This document shows, piece by piece, positions 30,452 through 42,896 of a DNA stretch of 64,000 bases. Under the pieces are notes generated by a model. It was not told the DNA's origin and ran no database searches. It worked only from the letters and a program-made list of their open reading frames with translations. A program made the translations under genes and the position numbers. Numbering within the stretch: the stretch's first letter is position 1; the number at the start of each line of letters is the position of its first letter. The DNA is from Pisolithus tinctorius (taxonomy: Eukaryota; Basidiomycota; Agaricomycetes; Boletales; Pisolithaceae): assembly GCA_024663395.1 (NCBI GenBank), contig JANFAH010000008.1, positions 992,001 through 1,056,000 of the forward strand. The letters run 5' to 3'.

Positions 30452-33400
30452 TGCAGACAATCACCCTTGAGTCCCATGCTACTGAACTTCAAAGTGACAT
30501 GATTGAGAAATATCAGGATGAGCTGTGTGAATATGTGAAGGAAATATGCAAGGAAGCCATTGAGACACCTTTGCCTCCCCTTTGGGCAATAAATCACATA
30601 ATACCACTGACCAACAAACATAAAGTCTACTCATGGTGGCCATCTCACTGCCCTGAGGCAATGAAACCTCTCTGGCATGTGAAGCATGATGATTACCTAT
30701 GGACTGGGCATTGGGAATTTCATAGTGGTACTAATTCCACTAAAGAAACCTATGAAGGATGGAACCTTACATTTGTGGACAGTACTAGACACTCATGACT
30801 GCAATGCCAACATGAGAAAATTAGCATCCCCATTGCCAGACATTGAGGCAATCCTGTGCAACATGGTCTCACACCCATACCATTCACTATTAGATGGAAA
30901 GGATGCATATGAAAAAATCTGGGTTGCTCCAGAAGATGTGCACAAGACTTTATTTACCACCCCTGATGGCATGATGATAAGCCAGGCCATTGTCATATCC
31001 ATGATTCTCAGACTCAATCCCAGTCCAGTCCGGACCCCTAGCCCCTAACTCCAGTCAAGTCCGGTCCCAGTCTGGCCTGGAAAACCTAACTCTGGCCCAG
31101 AGAACACAACCCCAGTCCTAGATAACCCAACTCTAGCCTGAATAACTCAAGTCCAGTCTTTCACCCCTATCTCCAGTCCATTCCGGCCTTCCAGCCTTGT
31201 GCTGCTCCACCCTGGTCCTCCCAGGTCCATGTCCAGGTCACCTAGACATAACTCTGGTCTGTTTCCCTTTGTTTGTGCTATATTTAGTCTTGTCCTTTTG
31301 TCTAATTCTGCTTATTGTACAAATCCTGTGTCCAACCCCAGTTATGCTGGTCACCTGGACTTTGGCTATTAGCCTCTGCATAGCCACTGTGGCTATCCTC
31401 ATCTTGCTAATCATCTCACTAATAGCTTATTCACAAGTCCAGCTTCATGTTCATTACCCTGGACTGGCCTCATGTATTTAACCCCTGTACATACTTCGTA
31501 GCACCCCAGTCAGAATATCAACTTAGTATTACCCTCAACTCCATACTACACTCCAAGTCTACTCTATAGGTAAGGCCAAGCCTTAAGCTATCCCCAGCTT
31601 GCATAAGGGTACAGCACATAAGCTGAGACCAAGGGAGGTAGATCCAACCCCAGACTGGCTTCCCCTTGTGCGCACTCCAAGACCGGTTGGTTTCCCATGC
31701 TACCAGTCTTATTCCTGTGCTCCTGGTCTTAAGTCTGGTCCTCTGGACTTAGCCCCTGACCTCTGGCCTTAACTCCAGTCCAACCAGACTTGGCCCCTAT
31801 CTTCCCAGCCTTGACTTTGGTCACCTGGACTTAGCCCCTGTCTCCTGGTCTTGCAGCCTGGTCACCCAAGGGTAAACCCATACTTGACAGTCATGCAGAT
31901 CGGAGATTGCAATGCTGGTGCTACATACCAATCCTTAGTGAACCACATTTTTGCACCATACATAGGGAACCTTATGGATGTCTACCTTGATGACATTGTA
32001 GTCTACTCCCACTTGCCTGAAGAGCATGTCTGCCATGTAAAAATGGTTATTGACACTCTGTGCAAGCACAAATTTTACTTGAGCAAACACAAATTACAAT
32101 TTTTCAAAGATGAACTAGGTATCCTTGGACATGTGATTGAGAAAGATGGAATCTGTATGGATCCAGACAAGGTGGATGAAATAATAAATTGGAAGACCCC
32201 TACAAACAAAGAGTTACTTGCAGGTTTTATAGGTGCAGTCAGATATCTCACACCCAGTTGTGAGGGCATCTGAATCCCACTCAGGCATTTGCATAAACTT
32301 GCTTCCCCCAACACACCATGGCATTGGTCCTTCACTGAGCAGCATGCCTTTGATCTAGTGAAAAGCTTAGTACACAAATACCATGAGGTGTGCTGGAAGG
32401 CATTGGACTACTCATCTGGGCACCAGCCAATCAATCTGTCTTGTGATGCCAGCATGTCAGGTGGAAGTAGTGTCCTTTGGCAAGGCACAGACCTAGAAAA
32501 TGCGAACATTATCACCTTCTGGTCCAGGAAATTCAACCCCACAAAACAAAACTACCCAGTGCATGAGCAGGAACTACTTGCTATTATAGAATCCCTCCAC
32601 TGCTTCCAACACCTACTTCAAGGGACAGAGTTCCGCATTTTTACAGACCATAAAGGTCTGGAATGGATTCAGACTCAGCAGAAGCTGTCCCCATGTCAGG
32701 CAAGATGGTTAGAAACCCTTGCAGACTTTGACTTCAAAATAATGCACATACCTGGAAAAGCTAATGTCTTGGCTGACACATTAAGCTGCATTTACTCTAA
32801 TGAGCCCAAAGGCACAGTACATGCCTCAAGTGAGTATGTGTGTGCTGAGGAGGAGAACATGCCATTGGACTTACTCTTGAATCTCATCACTGCCCCAGTG
32901 TACACCAGTGATCAGATCTTCCTTGGAGCAGCTACTTGCTCAGGGGACAGTGCAAGAGCAGCCTTCCCAAATGCATGTCAAGTGATCTTGAAGATGCCTG
33001 AACCACCATCACAATCACTGCAGGGCAGGAGCCCAGAGGCAGTGCATGGGCCTGTGTCACCCATTACACAGAATAATGGCATGACACAAACTGAGGATGG
33101 TAGTGGCAGCCATGGTCTACCTGACAATAGCATCACAGTGGCAGACAGCCCAGAGGACAGTGACAGTGATGACAGCTGTCATACAAACAAGGACCCACCG
33201 ACAGTGTCTGAATTACTGCTTGACAATCCAGTGACATTGATGGACTTAGTCTCACTCAGTGAACCAAGTCTTGATGTACACAAGTGCATCCATGACTGGT
33301 ATGGTGAAGACAAATTCTTCTCCAAGATACTACAAAACCCTAAGAATTACAAGAACTTTGAAGTGAGTAATGGGCTAGTATACTTGCGAGACAATGAATG

Positions 33401-34740
33401 CAGAACACTCTGCATTCCAGATATCCAGATTGGTGACAGATGCCTGCAAGAGATGTTAATATCACATGCACATTCGATACTTGCTCACCTCAGACCTGCT
33501 AAAATGATCACATACCTGAGAGACAATGTTTGGTGGAAGAATATTAATGCCAATGTCAATGCCTACTGCAAATCCTGTATAACCTGCCAAATGTCAATGC
33601 CTAACAACCATGCTAACAATGGCTTACTTGAAACATTAGATGTACCTAATTACCCATGGGAGACAATTGGGATTGACTTTGTAGGACTGCTCCCAGACTC
33701 AAGATGCTCAATGGATCATTTGATATGATATTAGTTGTCATAGACCACTTAACATCAATGATCCACCTAATACCAACCAAACAAACCTACTGCACTAAAG
33801 ATATTGCAGAAGTCACATTTGATCATGTGTACAAACACCATGGAATGCCATGGAACATAGTCAGCAACTGCAACTCATTATTCACAAGTATGTTCTGGAC
33901 TCACTTGAATGAGCTCACCAGATCAGAGCTCTGACTGTCATCCTCCTACCACCCACAAACTGATGGCATGACAGAATGAGCTAACCACACCATCACCCAG
34001 ATGATCAGATCATGTATCTCACCTAACCAGCGAGACTGGGCAACTAAACTACCTGCAATTGAGTTCACTATCAATAGTGCACAGTCCAAGACCACCAGGT
34101 TTGCTCCATTTGCACTCAACTATGGTCATATACCTAAAACTATGATCTGGGAAACAGATACTAAATACCCAGGTGTTAGGACCTTTGCCAAACAAATGAA
34201 AGATGCAATAATGCATGCCCATGATTCTATCATCACAGCAAGCTTGTGTCAAACAAACTTGACTAGCAAACAATAGGAGAAAGGAAACCCCATTCATAAA
34301 GGGTGATCTGGTATATCTGTCCACTGCCAATCTGACACTTCCTAAGGGTCATGCTAGGAAACTCACCCCTAAATTTATCAGCCCCTTCTGCATACTAGAG
34401 GACTACTGCAACAACACCTTCTTGTTGGATATTCCCATGGAACTCAAGCAATGCAGAATACACCCAGCATTTCATGCAAGGTTACTGCATATCCAAGTGC
34501 CAAATGATGACCGATGATTTCCAGGCTGCCAGCTCCTGCAGATAGTCAGTCTGGGCAAAGTCAAAGAGCTCATGGTAAAGCACATAAACAACCATCATGG
34601 TCAAGGCCTGGACATGTTGTTTGAAGTAGTATACATAAGTGGGGGTTCCATCTGGCTACCCTACCCAGAAGTGGAATGACTCGAAGCCCTAACACACTAC
34701 CTTGAGGCACAGGGTGCCTCATCCATCAATGACCTCCTGA
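30452..34740 (+). pseudogene. Plus-strand Ty3/Gypsy pol (RT-RNase H-integrase)
   Basis: RT begins with PLPPLWAINHIIPLTNKHKVYSWW-type sequence and SPLPDIEAILCNM. After the solo LTR at 30991-31889 it continues MQIGDCNAGATYQ, MDVYLDDIVVYS (the YLDD active site) and a thumb. The 32289-33728 frame has RNase H (SCDASMSGGSS, YPVHEQELLAIIES, TDHKGLEWIQT), an integrase zinc finger (HAHSILAHLRPAK..CITCQMSMPN) and IGIDFVGLLPDS. The core is then broken (33704-34276). The 34500-34740 region resembles the chromo-like tail of this Gypsy lineage (LPYPEVE..LEALTHYLEAQG). Stops and frameshifts separate the pieces. This lineage differs from the minus-strand chromovirus by sequence and layout. Confidence 0.88.
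30991..31889 (+). mobile_element. Solo LTR, long family (about 0.9-1.0 kb), decayed copy
   Basis: It begins TGTCATATCCATGA and ends CATACTTGACA, flanked by gccat and gtcat (one difference). It consists largely of C/T-rich GTCCAGTCC-type words and matches the minus-strand LTR at 55949-56941, with most CG positions turned into TG or CA. Removing it rejoins the RT frame (MISQA / MQIGDCNAG). Confidence 0.85.
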
Positions 34741-34949
34741 GGTAGGTGAACCATCCCAACAAAGAGTTCACCTTATCTGGCACTTGGTATGATGAAACCA
34801 TTCATTGCACGTGTGTGCTTGACCTGATCAATGACATAGCAACCAGTGTTGCTTTCACAATGTCAAACCAGGTAATGCCCACTCACCAGAGCATCTCCTT
34901 GGGTTCCAACCCTTGCAAGAAAGTATATAAAGGGTGGTGAAGGTTCTCA

Positions 34950-35280
34950 ACCACCCAGTGCCATGTCCACACCAGAATGCTGCACCCTGTATTCTGACCA
35001 CTCCAGCTTGAACAATTTTGGGTCATGGCTGAAGCCATCCATGCCAGAACTTTTGACCTCACCAGGGACCACCTCCCTGCTGGATATGTCACCTTTTGTG
35101 AGACTAATGCTGAACACCTGGACCTGACTTTTCATTACCCACTACCAGATTTCATTCACAAGCCCCTTCATTCTCAGGGACATGGAGCAAACAGTCACTG
35201 AGACCGCTGCAACAGAGGGAACTCCCTCTCTGGGGTGATCTTCGATCGCTTCAAAGCTGACACCAGAGCTCATAAGAAAA
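34950..35280 (+). pseudogene. Downstream accessory ORF of the plus-strand Gypsy element
   Basis: In one frame the sequence reads AEAIHARTFDLTRDHLPAGY and LDLTFHYPLPDFIHKPLHSQ, a motif block I associate with a third ORF located 3' of integrase in basidiomycete Gypsy elements. Function unknown. Stops occur on both sides. A hydrophobic open stretch (LIIILLLYLTLMNSILVV) follows at about 35690-35750 but may be out of frame. Confidence 0.4.
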
Positions 35281-35774
35281 CACCCAAAATAGTATCTAGA
35301 TCATAAGCTAAATGCAGGATAGAAACCAGCACCACTATGACTGTACATGCTAACAGCAGGCCATGAAGGGGACACCCATGGAATGTCCACACTACTCCTC
35401 ATAAGGGTGAAAATACCTGTGAGATGATGATGCAATTCACTCCCTACCAATGACCTGCCATCTAACAAGGCCTGATGCAACTTCACCCCACTCCTGCTGT
35501 TGACATCCAGCATACCATCCCAGGCACAGCAGCCTGCAGAGACAGACGCAGCGAGAGCACTGTCAACCCCACTACTGCAGCTCGTATGGAGCCTGGAACT
35601 CTGGACAAACTGCTTGACACAATTATTAATGCCAAACCTGTTCCCACAGGTGGTGATGCTAGCACTGGCCTCAGTCCAGGTACAAAACTCATCATTATCC
35701 TACTGCTCTATCTCACCCTCATGAACTCGATCCTAGTCGTCTCTAGTGTGACCATTTGATCTCCCCAGAAGATC

Positions 35775-35930
35775 AGGAGGGCAGATGTAATGACCCACAC
35801 TTCCACAGATACAACAACAGAACCAAGTACAATATGACAGCTTTGACACTTCCTCTTTAGTACAATCCTTTGTGTACATAGGTATATAAAGACTCATGTA
35901 GTAGGTAGGAGGGACCAGTTTTATTGAGAG
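35775..35930 (+). mobile_element. Polypurine tract and 5' part of the 3' LTR of the plus-strand Gypsy
   Basis: AGGAGGGCAGA (35775-35785) precedes TGTAATGACCC (LTR start at 35786). A TATATAAAG box at about 35882 fits the U3 promoter. Similarity to an LTR cannot be followed beyond about 35930, where sequence of the Tnp2-like gene begins; the exact junction is unresolved. Confidence 0.55.
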
Positions 35931-35934
35931 ACCC

Positions 35935-37475
35935 TTGGCCAGTTCTGATGCACAATGCTTGAGACCTGTCGATGGAAACTCTCTTACCAGTGTGACCTAG
36001 TCTTGTGACTGTCACAAAGTTGATGGTACCATGCCACAATGATAGATGTAGATCCAAGAGTAGTCCTGCAAAATGCATGATATCAGGGGTAAGGCAGTCT
36101 GGGATGCCCAGCATGCAGGAAGGATTGAGACTGAGAAGGATGGAGGGCTTGGTAATCCCAGTTTCCATGCAAAGTTTCTTGTATTGTGTTGGATTGTGTG
36201 CAGTGACCAAGTCACAGAGATTTTTGAAGTATTCAGATGTTGCAGGTTGTTGGATGTTGTACAGACTGCAGTCAGGGTGATCACTACCTTCCACATTGTA
36301 GTTGTTCAGGAGGAGTAGTGCAGGATAGTAGTGATTCCCCTTGTGGTGTCCATGGAGTCCACAGTAGAGCCTGCAGCCATTGCAGCTGCTATGTCCCACC
36401 ATCCTGTTAAAGTAGACAAGTCCCAGGCCATCAGCCATCACAAAGAGAAGATACAGGTCTGACAGGAAGGTAATATCTCAAGATGCATCCCAGATGCATA
36501 AATGCTCATTTTGTAGCACAGTGAGATGGTGGATACCAGGGAAGAGGAAGGAGTTGACATTCTTCAGTTTGTTGGGACCTGAAATAAAGCTGCCTGGCAG
36601 GATGTAGTGCTTCTTGTAGCGCTTGTCCAGGGCATGGTTCATAATGATCCAGATGTATATCCAACAGTTGGACTCCTTGCTTTTGTAGAGCTGAGCACTG
36701 TCAAGCAAAATCATGAGAACCATGTTGTCTGATTTGATATCACCCTGCTGGACAGCCTCATGGTAATCCAAGCCTTTGCAAAAGTCATCAAATAACTCAA
36801 TTGAACCACTGCTAGCCTGCATCTGTTCCCAAATGCGATGCATCTCCTCTCACAGATACCCAATATCTTTGGCATGCTGTGGATCATGCCCAAGAGCCTG
36901 CAACTATGGGCCAAGTGGTATGGTGACAAATTTCTGACAGGCCATGAAAGACCTCCCCCCACTAGTGCATAGTCTGATACAGTCATAGTGATCCCCACCA
37001 TATATGGGGCACATGTCAAGTGAAGAGTATGGGCAAGTGAAGGCCACACAGGTATCAGGACACATATCGTGCTCAATTGAATCAACCCCTGTGTACCCAG
37101 CAATGAGCTTCTTGATAGTGGATGACTAGCAATATCTGTGGCACTCCCTTCAAAACACCATGCTGCCAATTGTCATATGGACTCATATGCACTGATAGCA
37201 GAGTGCTCAAGTGCAAAGTATGTTTCAATCCCAAAACAGATAGCATCGTTGTCTATTGTGAGTTGAGCATGGGGTGGATTGCATAGCCTATAGAGAGCAG
37301 CATCATCTAATTTTGCAACAGGATCATCAAGTGAAGCCACAGTGAGAAGATCAATGAATTTGATGGCATCTGTTTGCTTGGGATTGACAGCAAGGCACCT
37401 GAGAGCATCAATGTCAATAGTTGCATGAGTGGTAAGGAGACTCTGATGAGCAGGTAAAGGAGGTGGAGACAGCAC
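35935..37475 (-). pseudogene. Tnp2 / CACTA-like transposase, 3' truncated
   Basis: Motifs in minus-strand order: an N-terminal region (SLDDPVAKLDDAALYRLCNP, ETYFALEHSAISAYESI); QGDIKSDNMVLMILLDSAQL and WIYIWIIMNHALDKRYKKHY; PGPNKLKNVNSFLFPGIHHL; LVYFNRMVGHSSCNGCRLYC and HHKGNHYYPALLLL; and LGIPDCLTPDIMHFAGLLLD. These are landmarks of Agaricomycete Tnp2-family (En/Spm CACTA-related) transposases, with the Asp of the DIMH motif likely catalytic. The frame is broken between 37173 and 36843 and at 36441-36478. The C-terminal third is missing where Gypsy LTR sequence begins. Upstream repeats at 37461-37613 may encode its low-complexity N-terminus. Confidence 0.8.
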
Positions 37476-37613
37476 TCAAGGAGGAGAATTTTCTGGCTCC
37501 CTGGGTGAGGGAGGTGGAGATGGCACTTGAGGAGGAGAGCTTGCTAGCTCTCCAGGTGAGGGAGGCAGAGATGGCACCCACAGAGGAGAATTTGCTGGCT
37601 CTCTAGGTAGGGG
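37461..37613 (-). repeat. 51-bp tandem repeat, three units
   Basis: GAGGAGA[A/G]..GCT[G/A]GCTC..GGTGAGGGAGG repeats start near 37481, 37532 and 37583. The period of 51 equals 17 codons, consistent with a repeated Ser/Leu-rich peptide at the start of the Tnp2-like gene. Confidence 0.6.
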
Positions 37614-37639
37614 GGGGGAGGGCTCTCAGGGAGGTGTTT

Positions 37640-38720
37640 GAGGCAGGTTATCATCAGCTGGTCCTGTCACAGAGGTGCTCTCACAGTTAGAGTCCCATTG
37701 GGAGATTTGGAGACCAGTTCATCCCATCTGCAGGAGTCAGTGAGAATCTGGGACCATAAAACAGGAATACTCACTTCTCCAGGTGTATTTGAACCAGTGC
37801 TGGTAGAAGTGTCTGTCTAAAGGGCCTGTAAACCGAGGATAGCTGAAGAGTATATAAAAGACATACCACCTGGTGTGAACATGCCCATTTAGCATGTCCT
37901 TGAACTCCATCTGCTACACCTGTACCAGATCTTACTAGAGCACAGTGAGCTTGCTAAGCATGCTTGGATTTTGGTATCTGGTTGACTTGGGGAGTGCTGC
38001 AGAGCATATGGTTAGTACCTTACAGGACTTCCAAGACTTGTATGTACTGTCACATTGCATTACATCGACAAGACAAAGTGAGCTGTGCAATGCATCATAT
38101 CACAACATAACAAATGCATGCAGTGTGGTGTGCATTATCAATGCAATTGTGCTGTACAAGTACTTTGTGTGTTACAATGACCATGTAATGTGTTACAGAA
38201 GTATTACATGTAATATAAAATTGTTGGTAAGAATCCTATTTTGCCTGATTCTGATGCATGAATTGTGACCAAATCTGGCTGGAGCAGCTCCCATCCCACC
38301 CAATCCTACACAGTTTTCACTGGGCTTCAAGTATGGATTTTTTCAGTATGCCATCACAAACTCTAAGTGTGAGATTGACATGTTGTGTTACATGTATGAA
38401 CAGGGTACCATATAGTGGAAAACTTGCTGTGTTCATAACTTGTTAGATTTGGCAAGTCGCATGTAGTCCACTCTGGGTCATGAGAACTACTTTCTGCTTT
38501 AAACCTTTTTCTTGCTGAACACTATTACTGAATGTGCAAATAACTCTCAGTGCCCTTATGTTTATTGTATCTACAGTGTCTCACACTTATATGTGAGTCT
38601 TCTTGTTATCCATGAAGACCATAGCACATCTCACAATGACACAATACTTATTGTATGTAGACAGGTTCAACACCCAGTGTTTCACATCTCTTGTTACAAC
38701 TACAGTATTTAGTTCTGCAC
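37640..38720. other. AT-rich non-coding stretch
   Basis: No supported gene. A TATA-like tatataaaag at about 37852 lies upstream of the minus-strand Tnp2-like gene in the wrong orientation for it. The rest is AT-rich with short ORFs only. Confidence 0.4.
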
Positions 38721-38729
38721 TGTAAACTC

Positions 38730-38908
38730 AATCACCTCAGACATTGTCACTATCTGCATGCAACTGAGGTGAGTATGATATCCTTCTGCTTACTTTACTA
38801 TACTTACCATGCACCTAGTTACTTATATAGGTGAATATATTTAGACATTGTTGCTATCTGTGCACAACTGAGTTCCTTATATAGATATCTCTGTGAGATT
38901 ATGAGCCC
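38730..38908 (+). mobile_element. Possible degenerate Copia LTR end plus primer-binding-site relic
   Basis: CACCTCAG..CTGAGGTGAGTAT resembles the hairpin region of the LTR at 51954-52175. It is followed by GATTATGAGCCC (38897-38908), one base from the half-tRNA-iMet primer site. No GAG follows. The LTR start cannot be placed with confidence. Confidence 0.35.
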
Positions 38909-39032
38909 CAAGGCCTAATAGCCTACAAATGTCTCACCATCATTAAAATCTGTGGTATTGAAACTTTGCCTTTCACTGGTGCTTTTGGGCACCAATATTA
39001 CATGAATTCATTTTCAGACATTATCAGGCAGG

Positions 39033-39319
39033 TGTTCATATGTAGTGCCTGTGCACCTCATTTCGCAGTTTATCCTTTATTATGTTCTTTTCTCACTCTA
39101 CAGACTTGTAGTGGACACTTAGCTTCGCTCTAAGTGTCCTTGATTTGTTTTTGTTTACTATTTACATTTGTTTATCATTTTTGCGCACTTACTGCTCTGT
39201 GCCCAGTGAAATTTTCTTCAGTCTCTTACACTGGGCACAAGGTATGTCTCCTGTAGTATTTACTTCAATATTAGTCTCTTACATGGGGCACAAGGCCTTG
39301 AGATTGGGTTATTTGAACA
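39033..39319 (+). mobile_element. Solo Copia family A LTR
   Basis: 287 bp, TGTTCA..TGAACA, with the perfect duplication gcagg (39028-39032 and 39320-39324), upstream of or within the 5' part of the transposase-like gene. Confidence 0.9.
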
Positions 39320-39339
39320 GCAGGTTGGTGGTTCATTTC

Positions 39340-42300
39340 CATAACTGACAAATACTGATTATGATAATATAGGAGATGGCTAACCCACATATTTGACTAC
39401 AACTTCACTTCTAACCAGAAGACTCAGGGGGACAGTTGAATGAGGCATACCAGGCCAGAAGGTGGTTAAAAGAAATGGATCCAACACAGCTGACTCCTAT
39501 GATTTGCCTTCATGGTCAAGATTTTTTCATATTTGAGCCAGCCCTTGTTCAATTAACCCAACCTTAAGGCCTTGTGCCCAGTGTCAGAGACTGAAGAGAA
39601 AATACACTGGGCACACACAACTGCTAAGTGCACAAAAATGGTAAACAAAGGAAAACAAACAGTCACAACATGCCATAACACTGTATAGTGTAGGAATGCG
39701 AAGTTAGACCATATTAGTGTAGCAAATAACAGCAGAATAAATGAAAATGCGAACAGAGGTGCAGAGGCACCACTGTAACAGCCCTTTTGTCAAATGGGCA
39801 GGTTTGCATGCCTATAAGGTGGTTTAAATGTGGAGGGCTTTTTTTTGCCAAGGCATGGTCTCTTCATGCTGTTGTTAATGACACAGGAAGTGGTTGGATA
39901 GTTGAGGGGCACACAGAGATTGAAATCTTAGAAAGAAACTTACTGGTATCATTCAAGAATTGGCATATCAGTCAATTAACATCTGTTCTCCCTCCTGCAC
40001 ACAATATCTTAGGTATGTTTCTTTTACTACTACATTTGTCCTACTCAAAACAACTAGGAATTGAAAATAGTCATCAGGCTGGACTGTTGTTGGAACCATG
40101 GACACTCACAAACCCACATGAGGGAAATCATTGGCATGTGCTTGCAAATGGAGCTTATGTCTATGGTTTTCCAATCTGGCTTTACTGTGATGATACTTCA
40201 GGGAATGTATCAAAACATTGGAACAAGCACCATTCATTCCTGTTCACACCAGCTGGTTTGCCACATGCTGCAGTGCATCAGGAATACAATGTTCACTTCC
40301 TATGCACATCTAATGTTGCACCACCCCTTGAAATGTTGGATGGTTTTGTAAATCAGCTTGAGTAAGTTTATGTTATTTTTGGTATTCACTCTGATTTATA
40401 CATATTTTCTAGGGCTGCTCAAGAGACAGGTGTATGGGCATGGGATTGTGTACACAAGGAGCAAGTGTTAATGATTCCCTCTGTCTTAGCCCTGTTGGGG
40501 GACAATCCAATGCAAAGTGAGCTTGCCTGTCATGTAGGGTTGAGGGGAAAATACTTCTGTCATGTTTGCGATGTCAAAGGCCATGACACTCAAGACTTGG
40601 ACGCAAATGCTAATGATGAAACACTGGAGCAGAGTGATGGAGGACAGAGTGATGGTCAGAGGTCAGTCAGGAGTGCAGGGGGGGAGTCAGTTAGTGGTAG
40701 AAAGAAGGGAAAAGGGAAAGAGACAATGAGTGGTATGGTTTCTCGAATTAAGCAATTTCTGAAGGTATGGGCACATATGACTGTCTAGGCAACTACTTAA
40801 AATTTTAACCAAGATTGGTGAACCTTGCCAGTGAGAGCAGTCAATAATTGAGCTCAAATCAATGTTTACAATGGCATCTACCATAGGGAATCAAACCAAA
40901 ATCAAGGAGAAGATGTCATCAACTGGATTGAAAGACACATATCTTGAATACTTTATCAATGGGATGGCAGCATCATGTAAGAGGCAGCAGGGAAGCAGTT
41001 CAAAGCAGGAAGCACTGGATGTGTTCATCAAGGGACTTCCTGAGAATGTGTATAGCCCAGTGTGGCGCATCAAAGGTGAATGGCTTGACATGTGACACAA
41101 AGAAAAAAATCCTCACAACCCCATAGGACTTAATCCTCATGCAGACACTCCTGTGGAGGTGCTGCACACTATTCTTTTAGGATTTGTCAAGTATTTCTGG
41201 AGAGATGTGGTGAACATCAGGGTTGGCAAGAACAAAATAAAGCATGAACTTCTTGAAGCTTGCCTGTCTTCATTTGATACAACAGGGCTAGGGATACCAC
41301 CCCTGTCTGGTCACACCCTTGTCCAGTGTGCTGGATCATTGGTGGGCCATGACTTTCGTGCAATAGCACAGGCTGCACCATTTGTTCTCCATGGCCTTGT
41401 TCCACAAGAATGCTATGAGGCCTGGGTAGCATTATCAAAAATGATCCCCCTCATTTGGAAACCAGAAATTGAAGATGTTGATGCTCACTTGGTAAGTGAA
41501 TAGAACTTCCCCTTTTGTTTAAGACTTATTTCATGTGCCAGACACAACTTGAAATTGCAATTCAAGAATTTCTTGCTCGCACTGCACACTGGACACCTCG
41601 CTGGTTCAACAAACCCAAATTTCATATATTGCTCCACCTTCCAGAGCATATCCATCATTTTGGTCCTGCTGCCTTGTTTGCCACTGAAGGATTTGAGTCA
41701 TTCAATGCAGTCATCCATGCCAAAAGTGTTCACTCAAACCAACAATCTCCATCATGTGACATTGCAAAGGCATTTGCTCATGGAAACTGCATTTGTCACA
41801 TTCTCAGTGGTGCTCCATTACACATCTGTGCAAATCACCCCAACCTTGGAGTTCAAATAAAGAAGCTGATTGAGAAGACACCTCTGGATGCCCTGAATGC
41901 TGGAGATGCTGGAGTTTGGTGGCCTGCAGGCACAGCCCTGCTGACACTTGTTAGTAAACCCAATATTATCACAGATTATCTGGGTATGGATAGCTCCTCT
42001 CTGTCAAAGCCAGGATCTTGTGTAAAGGACAACCTGCCCAGGCATCCATACCATGAAACCAGGACTGGCCAACAATTCCCCACAGCTCTCTCTTCCCTTT
42101 CCCAGGAAATACTGCATAACAATAATTTTCATACATGCAGGTCTATGATCTTGATGAATGGGGACAGATGCATTCCAGGCCAATGGGTTCTCATTCACCA
42201 ACAGAATGGTCAGCAACCTCTGGTTGCACAGGTGAAGGAGATTATTCAAAGGTGAGGGTCAACTGCAGAGATGACATCTTCCCCAGATGCCATTTTTCTT

Positions 42301-42752
42301 CAGTCAGGAAAAATACAGGGGTCCACCAGACCTTATCAGATGCCATGGGTGCAGTATGATGATACCAATATACTTCTCCCCATTGAGGTAAGTTTACTAC
42401 ATCTATCCATTCATGATACTTAGTTCAAGTAGCAGTTACTGTGCTCAGTCAACCTTCAGCATTGTTGTGATATCCACAATTGTGCTGCAGCTCACCTGGG
42501 AACATCCAATACCTCCCCCAGTATTGTTCACAAGGGAAACCCAAATGATTTTGTGCTAAACACTGCAAAAATGCGTGATGCCAAGCACATTCTGCCCCTA
42601 GTTTGTGAACCCCTAACTCCACTCAGCACAGATCATGCAATTATGGAGGGTTGTGCTTGTGAGATAGACAATAAAAAATCTACACAATACCCAAACAATA
42701 TCCCCCAACCTCAGGTGAGCTCATCAGGGCATTCTATTAGGCTGATTAAATA
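39340..42752 (+). pseudogene. Large Agaricomycete transposase-like gene (unclassified family)
   Basis: Exons read, after removing the LTR at 39546-39780: FFIFEPALLSNG joined to QVCMPIRWF; PIWLYCDDTSGNVSKHWNKH; CHVGLRGKYFCHVCDVKGHD (a small Cys/His motif); ILHTILLGFVKYFW; NKPKFHILLHLPEHIHHFGP and LFATEGFESFNAVIH; a C-terminal region ending SGHSIRLIK at TAG 42750-42752. I know this arrangement from many Agaricomycete genomes, usually annotated as hypothetical. The overall plan (acidic residues in the ILHTILLG and FATEGFE blocks, position of the HWNKH block) resembles Tnp2-type transposases, so an RNase-H-fold transposase is my inference. Introns are plausible near 40365-40410 and 42390-42490. 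Breaks lie at about 40785-40860, 41095-41150 and 41500. Confidence 0.65.
39546..39780 (-). mobile_element. Solo Copia LTR, TGTTACAG subfamily
   Basis: 235 bp on the minus strand (TGTTACAGTGG..ATTGAACA), with the perfect duplication gccct (39541-39545 and 39781-39785). Single-unit form lacking the second CACTGGGCAC repeat. Same subfamily as 4720-5004. Confidence 0.9.
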
Positions 42753-42896
42753 GTAGATGCTACCATTATGCTCCAAGTCTAATAGATGTGTTGTTCATAT
42801 TACTGGTCATGTGTTCCTTAGTCAGCATATCACTGTGAGTTGCACTGTGATACACCTTTGTGAAACCAGTGCAGGGGCCTCATTCTTGGATGTGGT

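Noticed and set aside
35475..35759. Envelope-like ORF with a hydrophobic segment after Gypsy integrase
   Set aside because: A single hydrophobic stretch in a decayed region, without signal peptide or glycoprotein features, and the frame relative to upstream accessory sequence is uncertain.
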